Origin: Roseburia sp. 1XD42-34
Lineage (GTDB): Bacteria > Bacillota > Bacilli > Bacillales > Amphibacillaceae
Direction of reading: 5' to 3'
Length of the DNA stretch: 64,000 nucleotides
NCBI RefSeq assembly: GCF_009917385.1
Contig: NZ_QWLJ01000021.1
Coordinates: 1-64,000, forward strand
This document shows positions 8,091-15,609 of the stretch, one piece after another. A model generated the notes under the pieces. The model was not told the DNA's origin and did no database searches. It saw nothing but the letters and a program-made list of their open reading frames with translations. Every line of letters begins with the position of its first letter. Position 1 is the stretch's first letter. Position numbers and translations under genes: made by a program.

Positions 8091-8298
8091 AAAGAATAAA
8101 GGCGCGGGGCGCCCGTTTAGCAACGGAGCAACTGGAACGAAGCAACTAAAGTTTTAGGAATCATGATAAGGATACGAACCAATGATGACTTATCGTAGGA
8201 CGATTCGTGAAGTTGCCTAGTTGCTGGGCTCATACGCCGGACGTGAGTCGTCGGTTATTTCGTTATCCCCAAGCCCCTCATTTTATAATTTCCTATAC
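8091..8298 (+). repeat. Dispersed repeat family A, copy A4
   Basis: Left end AAGAATAAAGGCGCG, then TTAGCAACGGAGCAACTGG, ATGATGACTTATCG, GTTGCCTAGTTGCTGGGC, GCCGGACGTGAG and the AT-rich right end TTTTATAATTTCCTATA. The long hairpin module is absent. The element fills the gap between the TRAP operon's end and the aldolase gene's promoter region. Bases 8299-8497 hold no gene that I can see. Confidence 0.75.
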
Positions 8299-8497
8299 AG
8301 CGAAACAACTCTACCATCCATATCATGATGTTAGCGTCTATCGTCTGCTATTTAGTAATCCATAAAACATTGCAGCTTACGTGGAGTTTCAACACTTACT
8401 TTTCGCTTGTAGCCCTTCATAACGGCAAAAGATAGTATCCATACATTCGATAACTCAAGCATAGGCTGCATAAGGCTTACACGGTTAAGACCCTCTC

Positions 8498-10498
8498 CTA
8501 ACCACTTGCCGTTTTTTCCATTTCCTTACCAGATGCTTTTGAACGCTTCATGTACAACTGGATAGCTAACATAAGAATAAAGGCGGCTAATCCATATAAA
8601 TCCGTATTTCCTTCTGGATAAATTAATAACAGCCCGATTGCTATTGTTAAAAGGCGAACGGTCCAGTGAAGCTTTACATACCAAAAGCCAATTAATCCTG
8701 CACCAATCGCGATCATACCTGTAATTGCTGTAAATAAAATCCACCCGACACCTACAATTGTTGTATCAATCATTAATAATTCTGGCTGTAACACAAACAT
8801 ATAAGGAATAATAAAAGCAGCAATTGCCAGCTTCGCAGCATTTGCCCCGGTGCGAATTGGTTCACCACCCGAGATGCCAGTGGCTGCAAAAGCAGCGAGT
8901 GCGACTGGTGGAGTGATATCAGCTACAATACCGAAATAAAACACAAACATATGCCCTGCCAGCAGTGGAATAGCTACATCTAAATGATCATTTAAGGCTA
9001 AAATAGCTGGTAAAGCTATTGTTGATGTAATAATATAATTCGCTGTCGTAGGCGAGCCCATGCCTAAAACAATCGACGTAATCATCGTAAAAAATAGCGT
9101 CAACAATAACTGCATATCGGCGGAAGTAGCTATAGTACCTGCTATATCTACCAAACTGCCTCCTAACTTTACTCCTAGCCCCGTTTTCGTGACGACACCA
9201 ACAATAATTCCAGCGCAAGCAGTGGCCGCAGCCACGCCTAATGCTGTACGGGCTCCTGACGTTAGTGCGATAATAAATTTCCTCGGCGTTATACGCGTTT
9301 CCTTCATAAATAAACTAACTAATATAGTAATACCTATTCCATAAAGCGCCGTTCGTTCAATGCTAAACCCCTCAAATAACAGCCAAACAATCGCTATAAT
9401 CGGCAGGAGCAAGTAAATTTTTTTAAGCACTTCTTTCTTAGGTGGGATTTGATCCTTTGGCAGGCCGTACAAACCAATTCGTTTTGCTTCTAAATGTGTC
9501 ATGATCCAAATACCAGAAAAATATAAAATAGCTGGGATTAGTGCAGCTTTAGCAATTTCCCAATACCCTACACCAGCAAACTCAATCATTAAAAAAGCAG
9601 CCGCCCCCATAATTGGTGGCATAATCTGTCCACCTGTTGACGAGGCTGCTTCTACAGCACCCGCAAAATTCGGTTTATATCCTAATCGTTTCATCATTGG
9701 AATGGTATAGGAACCAGTCGTTACTGTATTGGCAACGGAGCTTCCAGATATTGTCCCATTTAATGCACTAGAAAATATCGCTACCTTCGCAGGCCCCCCA
9801 GTCCGTCTGCCGGCAATGGAGATGGCTAAATCGTTAAAATAATTCCCGACTCCCGTTTGTACTAAAAATGCACCAAATAACAAAAAGAGGAAAATATAAG
9901 TGGAGGAAACTTGTAACGGTGTTCCTAAAATCCCCTCTGTCGTAAAAAACATCGTATCGATAAGCTGTTCTACACTTAATCCTTGATGGGCTATCAAGCT
10001 AGGCATTTGCCTACCAAATAAAGCATAAATTAAAAACAAACCTGCTATAACTGTAATCGGCAAGCCTACCGCTCTTCGCGCAGCCTCCATTACGAGTAAT
10101 ATAGCCATTCCTCCAATAATCATTTGCACTTCTGTAATACCGCCAATTTGCTGCACAAGTGTTTCATAGTATAGCGACCAATAGCTACAAACAATAATAG
10201 ATAATATAACAAGCACATAATCGTACCAGGCAACCCGGAACTTGTTTCCGCTCCTTCTTGCTGGAAACAAAAGGAAAATCAAGGAAAGTGCAAACCCTAA
10301 GTGAACAGTCCGCTGAATATAAGCCGTTTTTTGTCCAAATGCACCTGTATATAATTGAAAGATTGAAAATGCCAGCAGGCCAATGAATACGATCCCAGCA
10401 GCCATTCCTGCAAGCTTCCTCGTATTTGATTCTGTATCGTATTTTTGTAACAATTCTTCTTGTTCTTGTTCTGTTAACTGATCTTTTTCCTCACTCAT
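8498..10498 (-). CDS. TRAP transporter fused permease (DctQ-DctM fusion, TAXI type)
   Basis: A 666-residue membrane protein combining the small (DctQ-like, four helices, about 35-150) and large (DctM-like, about 155-600) TRAP subunits in one chain, as is usual for TAXI-type systems. DctM hallmarks include FLLFGAFLVQTG, SALNGTISGSSVANTVTTG, GGQIMPPIMGAAAF and GMGSPTTANYI. The system drives Na+- or H+-coupled uptake of a small organic acid delivered by the binding protein. The ATG overlaps the DUF1850 gene's end by 8 bases, and the ligand-binding gene lies further upstream in the same operon. The ligand is unknown. Confidence 0.93.
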   Translation of the reverse strand: MSEEKDQLTEQEQEELLQKYDTESNTRKLAGMAAGIVFIGLLAFSIFQLYTGAFGQKTAYIQRTVHLGFALSLIFLLFPARRSGNKFRVAWYDYVLVILSIIVCSYWSLYYETLVQQIGGITEVQMIIGGMAILLVMEAARRAVGLPITVIAGLFLIYALFGRQMPSLIAHQGLSVEQLIDTMFFTTEGILGTPLQVSSTYIFLFLLFGAFLVQTGVGNYFNDLAISIAGRRTGGPAKVAIFSSALNGTISGSSVANTVTTGSYTIPMMKRLGYKPNFAGAVEAASSTGGQIMPPIMGAAAFLMIEFAGVGYWEIAKAALIPAILYFSGIWIMTHLEAKRIGLYGLPKDQIPPKKEVLKKIYLLLPIIAIVWLLFEGFSIERTALYGIGITILVSLFMKETRITPRKFIIALTSGARTALGVAAATACAGIIVGVVTKTGLGVKLGGSLVDIAGTIATSADMQLLLTLFFTMITSIVLGMGSPTTANYIITSTIALPAILALNDHLDVAIPLLAGHMFVFYFGIVADITPPVALAAFAATGISGGEPIRTGANAAKLAIAAFIIPYMFVLQPELLMIDTTIVGVGWILFTAITGMIAIGAGLIGFWYVKLHWTVRLLTIAIGLLLIYPEGNTDLYGLAAFILMLAIQLYMKRSKASGKEMEKTASG

Positions 10499-11027
10499 GT
10501 ATTTCCACTCCTTTCAGGTATTGCCATAGCGTTATGTCTTCCACTTTTAACGAAAACCAAGCACCTGGTTCTACATAATCGTTTAAATAGACACAATAGT
10601 CTGCGCCATCTCCCCAAACGAGTCTATTTTCAGAAACAACTTTTCCATTGCGAAGTTTAATTTGATCAAACGTTTGATTTATGTTTTTAATATGATATTT
10701 TCCATCTTTGTAAATAAATTGTTCTTCACCTTGCGCATTAGAAGGCATACCGATAGCAAATTCCTCAAAGCTGATTTCCGTTTGGCGGATCGTTTTCTTA
10801 TCCGTTATTTCATATTTTTCTACTACATCTGTTAAATGAATGGAATGGGTAAATATAAGCTGAAACGGATCCCCTTCTTTGATAGGAAGGAACATTTCTA
10901 TTTGATTTGTATTTTCCTTATAAAAAATAAGCGCTGTTCGAAAGGGAACAAGTAAAGTAATTAACAGCGTAATACTAGCGAGGAAAATAAGCATAAAAGC
11001 CCATTGTTTTCTAGTTAAAGCTTTCAT
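10491..11027 (-). CDS. DUF1850 domain protein of a TAXI-TRAP operon
   Basis: A 178-residue protein with an N-terminal membrane anchor (about 11-30) and an extracytoplasmic DUF1850 domain (FTHSIHLTDVVEKYEI, W-G-D-G-A-D-Y-C). DUF1850 proteins are typically encoded between the binding protein and the fused permease of TAXI-TRAP systems, as here; the molecular role is unproven. The gene overlaps the permease start by 8 bases, implying translational coupling. A 136-base gap with a long hairpin separates it from the binding-protein gene. Confidence 0.85.
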   Translation of the reverse strand: MKALTRKQWAFMLIFLASITLLITLLVPFRTALIFYKENTNQIEMFLPIKEGDPFQLIFTHSIHLTDVVEKYEITDKKTIRQTEISFEEFAIGMPSNAQGEEQFIYKDGKYHIKNINQTFDQIKLRNGKVVSENRLVWGDGADYCVYLNDYVEPGAWFSLKVEDITLWQYLKGVEIHE

Positions 11028-11107
11028 ATCGACTTCACCTTTTATTTTAGGTAATGAATTTTAAATGCTATGAAATGCCCCTCCTACTTTTACAGAACAA
11101 TAGAAGA

Positions 11108-11146
11108 GCCGGCAGCAAAATTCTGCAAACTAATTTTACAGCCGGC
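11108..11146 (-). other. Intra-operon hairpin between binding-protein and DUF1850 genes
   Basis: GCCGGC at 11108-11113 and 11141-11146 closes an imperfect stem of about 15 bp that continues through AAAATT/AATTTT. No clear U-run follows on the transcribed strand, so a stabilising or attenuating hairpin that keeps binding-protein mRNA in excess is more likely than a full terminator (inference). Confidence 0.55.
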
Positions 11147-11162
11147 CATGATCACTAATTCA

Positions 11163-12164
11163 TTACTCAGAAGCTGAAATACCTTCTTCATCAAAATATT
11201 TTTTAGCTCCTGGGTGTAAATCAACTCCAATCCCATCAAGAGCAGTGTCTTTCGTTATAAACTGACCTTTATCATGGGCGATTTTATCTGAATTTTCATA
11301 AATAGCTTTCGTAATATCGTAGACAACATCTTCGGAAAGACTGTCGGTCACAGCTAGCATCGCAAGTACGGCCACTGTCTGAACATCCTCTTCAAGCTTA
11401 TATGTCCCTGCAGGAACTGTATCACTTGCATAATAAGGATATTTTTCTACTAAGGCATCAATCTTCTCTTGAGCAATCGGAACAATATTAACATCCACTT
11501 GAGCTTGTAATCCTTCCACAGCACCTGTTGGGGTACCTGCTGTAATAAATGCGGCATCAATATTACCGTCTTGGATACCGCCGGTCGACTCCCCAAAGTC
11601 AAGATTTTGTGCTTCAATGTCGTCCATTGTCATACCATGGATTTCCAAAATTTGCTCCGCATTCACATACGTTCCTGACCCGGGTGCTCCAACTGAAACA
11701 GCTTTTCCAGCTAAATCTTCCACGGAAGTAATCCCTGAATCTTTTGTTGTAACAATTTGAATGGTTTCTGGATAAAGGGATCCAATTGCTTGCACATTTT
11801 CCACGGGCTCTCCTTCAAATGAATTTATTCCTTCAATTGCATTAGAAATAACATCTGTCTGAACAAAGGCTAATTGTGCGTCTCCATCTCTCAAAGCAGC
11901 TACATTATCCGCAGAGGCATTGGATGATTGCGGGTCTGTCTGAATACCTGTTTCATCTTTAATAATTGTGGCCATTTCTCCACCTAACGGATAATATGTA
12001 CCACTTGTTCCTCCAGTCAACAAACTTAAAAATTCAGGTTTTTCCGCCTTCCCCTTATCTCCTTCATCTGCACCATCAGCTTCTTTGTCTCCTCCGCATG
12101 CTGACAGTAAAAACACAAAGAGAAATAAAAGAACTATGAGCCACCACTGATTTGCTCGTTTCAT
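11163..12164 (-). CDS. TAXI-family TRAP transporter solute-binding lipoprotein
   Basis: A 333-residue lipoprotein. Its signal peptide ends with the lipobox L-S-A-C (Cys23), followed by an acidic linker. The mature TAXI domain begins at L-L-T-G-G-T-S-G-T-Y-Y-P and includes FVQTDV, VSVGAPGSGT and FITAGTPTGA. TAXI proteins capture glutamate-, oxoacid- or other organic anion-like ligands; the ligand here is not identified. It is the first gene of the operon with DUF1850 and permease genes downstream, and it has a sigma-A-like promoter at 12200-12229. ATG is preceded by AGGGGGAG. Confidence 0.93.
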   Translation of the reverse strand: MKRANQWWLIVLLFLFVFLLSACGGDKEADGADEGDKGKAEKPEFLSLLTGGTSGTYYPLGGEMATIIKDETGIQTDPQSSNASADNVAALRDGDAQLAFVQTDVISNAIEGINSFEGEPVENVQAIGSLYPETIQIVTTKDSGITSVEDLAGKAVSVGAPGSGTYVNAEQILEIHGMTMDDIEAQNLDFGESTGGIQDGNIDAAFITAGTPTGAVEGLQAQVDVNIVPIAQEKIDALVEKYPYYASDTVPAGTYKLEEDVQTVAVLAMLAVTDSLSEDVVYDITKAIYENSDKIAHDKGQFITKDTALDGIGVDLHPGAKKYFDEEGISASE

Positions 12165-12199
12165 GCAAACTCCCCCTTATAAACCTTTTTATAAACTAT

Positions 12200-12229
12200 A
12201 TTTTAACTTTTTAATTACTTTATTGTCAA
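12200..12229 (-). promoter_or_regulatory. Sigma-A-type promoter of the TAXI-TRAP operon
   Basis: On the minus strand, TTGACA (12229-12224), an 18-base spacer, then TAAAAT (12205-12200), ending 36 bases before the ATG. The surrounding sequence is very AT-rich. Confidence 0.6.
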
Positions 12230-12435
12230 ACTATTAGTAATAGAACTAATTGAATCAATATTTCATTATGTATTCGGTTACTTTATCATAAAATAAAAGC
12301 TAGACACCTTAAGGAGGTACATCTTCTGTTATTTTACTGTAGCAGTGATCACGCTTTAGATTCGGGTTGACGTGGAATTATCGTATAAAGATGGATGTTG
12401 TCTACTCACATAGAAAGAGTGCTTCCAGAATGGAA

Positions 12436-12658
12436 CAAATTAATAGAGATAAAGGAAATATGCCACTAAAACAGGGGTGTGCCGACGTCTCTCCGGCAAG
12501 CCCATTTTTAGTCCGCCTTCTTTTTAAGGGCGAACTGGATGAGACCTTATCTTAGGGGCATTTATAAAGTCGCATCGTTGCTGGGCTCACGAGCCGGACG
12601 TTCCTACTCGGTTATTTCGTTATTCACAAGCATCTCATTGTATAGGCGCCTATACAAT
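12436..12658 (+). repeat. Dispersed repeat family A, copy A5 (left-truncated)
   Basis: Retains GAGATAAAGGAA, the hairpin module (CACTAAAACAGGGG, GCCGAC, CCGGCAAGCCC, TTTTTAGTCCGCC), the GTTGCTGGGCTCA block and GCCGGACG. Its right end has become a perfect 22-bp palindrome (12637-12658) in place of the usual TTTTATACTTTCTTATCT. Confidence 0.7.
12637..12658. promoter_or_regulatory. Perfect 22-bp palindrome
   Basis: A perfect inverted repeat centred on GGCGCC with arms of 11 bases (core TATAGGCGCCTATA). It lies between the repeat A5 body and the end of the nitronate monooxygenase gene. It could be an operator, a recombination site or the remodelled end of the repeat; it has no loop and no U-run, so it is not a terminator. 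Confidence 0.45.
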
Positions 12659-12746
12659 TAAAAAATCCGCAGCACCTAAACGCTACGGGAAATTTAATTG
12701 CTACTTTCATATGAAGGAAAAGCTTCATTCCAATGCTTCTGTTAGA

Positions 12747-13784
12747 TTAATTTATGAATGATTCTATAATACCCTTTACTGTTGCTTCTGTTCTGATTTG
12801 ACTAACACCTTGTCCAGCCCATAAGGATTGATAAGCAGAATTACCTTGCTCCTTGGCCGATTTTCTTATATCCTTCGTGCATTCATTTTGAATCGGAAAT
12901 GGCAAAGCAGTCACTTGTTTTTGCTCCATTTCGCTAATGAATGTATTGACAATTCCTCTTGCCGGTCTGCCTGAGAAAAATGTTGTAATCGCTGTATCTT
13001 CTGCTTTTGCATTAAGAATAGCTTCCTTATAAGAAGGCGCTGTTCCGGCCTCTTTAGCAACGAGGAACCGTGTTCCAATTTGCACAGCTTCCGCTCCCAT
13101 CTTTAGTAGCCCTTCCATTTGCTCTTTACAAACAATCCCACCTGTCGCGACAACAGGAATATTTACCTGTTCCATAATAGCACAAAGCAATGATACTAAC
13201 CCAATATTACACCCATCTGGATATTGATCGATATAAAATGTACCTCGATGCCCACCAGCTTCACTCCCTTGTGCTACGACAATATCGTATCCTGACTCTT
13301 CAAGCTGTTTTGCTTCCTCCACATTCGTTGCCATTCCAATTAAGGTCACATGATTATTTTTCAGTTCCTCAATATGTTCATTTGCTAATATACCAAAAGC
13401 AGTGCTTATAATAGGAACCTTTTCCTTTAACAAAACTTCTAGATTCTCTTGCATATAATCATACACTTGTACTTGCCTACGTCCTAGCTCCACCCCTAAA
13501 CGTTCTCGAAAGGTATTTAATTCTGATTGCATGGGCTCTAAATCGTCTAAACTCGCTTGCAAATTCGTCGCAAACAGATTAACTGCAAATGGTTGATCCG
13601 TTAATTGTTTTACTTCTTGGACCACTTTTTGTAATGCTTCTGGGGTCATATAGCCTGCCCCTATTGTTCCTAAAGCCCCTTGATTTGCAACTGCTGCGAC
13701 AAGTTCTGGTGTCGTAATCCCACCAGCCATCCCTGCCTGAATAATTGGTAGCTTCACTTTAGTTAATGTTAGAAAACGATTCAT
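12747..13784 (-). CDS. Nitronate monooxygenase (FMN-dependent, NMO/2-nitropropane dioxygenase family)
   Basis: A 345-residue TIM-barrel flavoenzyme that oxidises toxic alkyl nitronates such as propionate 3-nitronate. Visible motifs are KLPIIQAGMAGGITTPELVAAV at the N-terminus, VAQGSEAGGHRG around the catalytic His (about 176-187), PVVATGGI (FMN phosphate binding) and GAEAVQIGTRFL. FabK-type enoyl reductases share the fold, but the Q-A-G-M-A-G-G start and the H-R-G motif fit NMO better. ATG has GGGAGGAAGATAGA upstream. The gene diverges from the regulator-like gene at 14197 across a 412-base gap, so that protein may control it (inference). Confidence 0.85.
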   Translation of the reverse strand: MNRFLTLTKVKLPIIQAGMAGGITTPELVAAVANQGALGTIGAGYMTPEALQKVVQEVKQLTDQPFAVNLFATNLQASLDDLEPMQSELNTFRERLGVELGRRQVQVYDYMQENLEVLLKEKVPIISTAFGILANEHIEELKNNHVTLIGMATNVEEAKQLEESGYDIVVAQGSEAGGHRGTFYIDQYPDGCNIGLVSLLCAIMEQVNIPVVATGGIVCKEQMEGLLKMGAEAVQIGTRFLVAKEAGTAPSYKEAILNAKAEDTAITTFFSGRPARGIVNTFISEMEQKQVTALPFPIQNECTKDIRKSAKEQGNSAYQSLWAGQGVSQIRTEATVKGIIESFIN

Positions 13785-14017
13785 TCTATCTTCCTCCCAT
13801 CCACACCCTTTTTACAAGCATACTATACAGGTAAACTTCTGTCATCAATGCACTGCACCATGAACTAGTTAGTTGAACCAATCGGGTCTTTACGGGCAAT
13901 CTTCGCACATTTTTTGCAAATCTACATGAAGACTACAGTCCGTTTTGGCGGGATACAGGGAAACCTCTTGTCAGGAGAAGCTCTTTAGCATTCATGCCGA
14001 CTTTTACGATAATAATC

Positions 14018-14046
14018 TTGACAATTATTAGAAAATTCAATATCAT
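14018..14046 (+). promoter_or_regulatory. Sigma-A promoter of the 14197 regulator-like gene
   Basis: TTGACA (14018-14023), exactly 17 bases, then TATCAT (14041-14046). Transcription would begin near 14053, giving a leader of about 145 bases that contains the nested inverted repeat at 14106-14166. Confidence 0.65.
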
Positions 14047-14105
14047 ATGGCTATTAACTATTTAATTGTAAAAACACATCCGCCTGTATAATTCGAGGAA
14101 GTCTT

Positions 14106-14166
14106 GTTGCAACCTGTTTTCATACAATAGTCAAAACAGATTCATCTTCGCTTTGGCGGGTGCAAC
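14106..14166 (+). promoter_or_regulatory. Nested inverted repeats in the leader of the regulator-like gene
   Basis: Outer arms GTTGCA (14106-14111) and TGCAAC (14161-14166) enclose CTGTTTT (14114-14120) and AAAACAG (14133-14139). It is placed between promoter and ribosome site (AGGAG before ATG 14197). A self-binding operator or a leader structure are both possible. Confidence 0.4.
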
Positions 14167-14196
14167 ATTATTATTACTCAAACAGGAGCGATACGA

Positions 14197-15474
14197 ATGA
14201 AAATGAAAGTAGCCATATTTTGCCCAAGTGCTATGCTAAGTCGAGTAAAGAAAATAGCTATAGATAAAGAGCTTGAATTTAAGTTTTTTCCGTACATGCA
14301 AACAAAAGAGTTGTTTTATCAAGTAGAAAAAGCATATGTATGTGATATTTATCTATTTGCAGAACAAATTCCATACTTATTGGTGAAAAATAAAGCTATC
14401 AAAAAAACGACTCCTTGCATCTATATTTCTTTGAATGAGTATATGCTATTAACAACATTAAGTCTTTTGAAACAGGAAAGGGAGCAAAACTGGAACCGTA
14501 TTTCTATGGATGTGTGCGATGAAAAACCTGTATACAATGTTTTATCAGAATTAGATTTGCAAGATAATGATATCTATTTGCTTCAAACTAACGAATGGAT
14601 GTTGCATGACTTCACTTCTATTGTTGAACATCACCAACGCCTATGGAAACAAGGAAAGATAGATTATGTTCTTACATCCATCGAAGAAGTAAAAGAGAAA
14701 CTGAAGCAAAAGAAAATTCCAGCCAGAAAGATACATACTCCCTCATTAAATATTAAATTAGCCATTGAAGAGGCAAGACAAGTAGCTAAACTGCGGCAAT
14801 ATCAACTAAATACAACACAAATCGTAATTGGATATATTCAGCTAAAATCGATCGAAGCGAACGTGCAATCTTTCGACAGCAATGTGCAATTACGGCATAT
14901 CGTTGATGAATTCGCTCACCAAAACAATGCATGTGTAGTAACAAATAAACATAATCGGGTCATGCTTTTTGGAACAAATAGCATGTTAGATCACATCAAA
15001 CGACATTACCGTGATTTTCCATTACTCCATGTCATCGAACGTCGTTCACAACTCCCTGTGGCTATTGGTTTTGGGCTTGGGCTTAATGCAAAAAGAGCAA
15101 AAGAAAATGCCAAGAAAGCGTTAAAGATTTGCTTGGATTCGAATGAAAGCAAATGTTATCTGGTAAATGAAAATCAGGATACGATTGGTCCTATTGGCAT
15201 AACCAAAACCTTTGATACTTCGAAATTGTATCAGGCTTTAATTCATAAAGCCCGGTTAAATAACGAAATATCCTATAATTTCATTCAATTCGTTACATTG
15301 CGTAATAATGAACCATTCTCGTCGCATGATTTTGCCTTACATTATAAAGTAACCAAGCGCAGTGCCGAACGAACCATTAATAAACTTTTAGCAGGTAAAG
15401 TTATTAAAGTAACAGGGGAAGAAAAACCATATATAAGGGGGCGGCCAAGAAAGCTTTTTAGCTTGAATTTGTAA
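14197..15474 (+). CDS. Putative transcriptional regulator: sensor-like N-domain, GTP-cyclohydrolase-III/GGDEF-like domain, winged HTH
   Basis: A 425-residue soluble protein of no named family that I recognise. Residues 1-190 look like an alpha/beta sensor of the kind seen in PrpR-N or receiver-like modules. Residues about 205-325 resemble the palm-type nucleotide domain of archaeal GTP cyclohydrolase III, notably G-F-G-L-G-L-N-A-K-R-A-K-E-N-A-K-K-A-L, but the acidic catalytic residues are not obvious. The last 60 residues form a winged helix-turn-helix (LHYKVTKRSAERTINKLL...RGRPRKLFSL). It has its own sigma-A promoter and a strong terminator and diverges from nitronate monooxygenase. A regulator role is inference from the HTH. 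Confidence 0.6.
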   Translation: MKMKVAIFCPSAMLSRVKKIAIDKELEFKFFPYMQTKELFYQVEKAYVCDIYLFAEQIPYLLVKNKAIKKTTPCIYISLNEYMLLTTLSLLKQEREQNWNRISMDVCDEKPVYNVLSELDLQDNDIYLLQTNEWMLHDFTSIVEHHQRLWKQGKIDYVLTSIEEVKEKLKQKKIPARKIHTPSLNIKLAIEEARQVAKLRQYQLNTTQIVIGYIQLKSIEANVQSFDSNVQLRHIVDEFAHQNNACVVTNKHNRVMLFGTNSMLDHIKRHYRDFPLLHVIERRSQLPVAIGFGLGLNAKRAKENAKKALKICLDSNESKCYLVNENQDTIGPIGITKTFDTSKLYQALIHKARLNNEISYNFIQFVTLRNNEPFSSHDFALHYKVTKRSAERTINKLLAGKVIKVTGEEKPYIRGRPRKLFSLNL

Positions 15475-15519
15475 AAATGAAAGAAGCCTTAATAATATAC
15501 AGGCTTCTTTCATTTTTTT
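15475..15519 (+). terminator. Strong Rho-independent terminator
   Basis: AATGAAAGAAGCCT pairs with AGGCTTCTTTCATT across an AT-rich loop and is followed by a T7 run. It directly follows the stop codon of the 14197 gene. The reverse-orientation repeat A6 begins immediately after the T-run. Confidence 0.9.
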
Positions 15520-15520
15520 C

Positions 15521-15605
15521 AGAAAATAAGAAAGTATAAAAATGTTGGCTTATGAGTACCGATATAACGGGATAGACACGTCTAGCTTATGCGCCTTTGT
15601 TCTTA
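15521..15605 (-). repeat. Dispersed repeat family A, internally deleted copy A6 (reverse)
   Basis: Only the two ends of the family remain: AATAAGAAAGTATAAAA through GATATAACGGGATAGACACGTC on one side and GCGCCTTTGTTCTTA on the other. Its right end abuts the T7 tail of the preceding terminator. Retention of both termini with loss of the middle is the usual look of a mobile element's deletion derivative. Confidence 0.75.
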
Positions 15606-15609
15606 AGCT

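Noticed and set aside
12747..13784. FabK enoyl-ACP reductase
   Set aside because: The H-R-G motif and the Q-A-G-M-A-G-G N-terminus fit nitronate monooxygenase better, and no fatty-acid genes are near.
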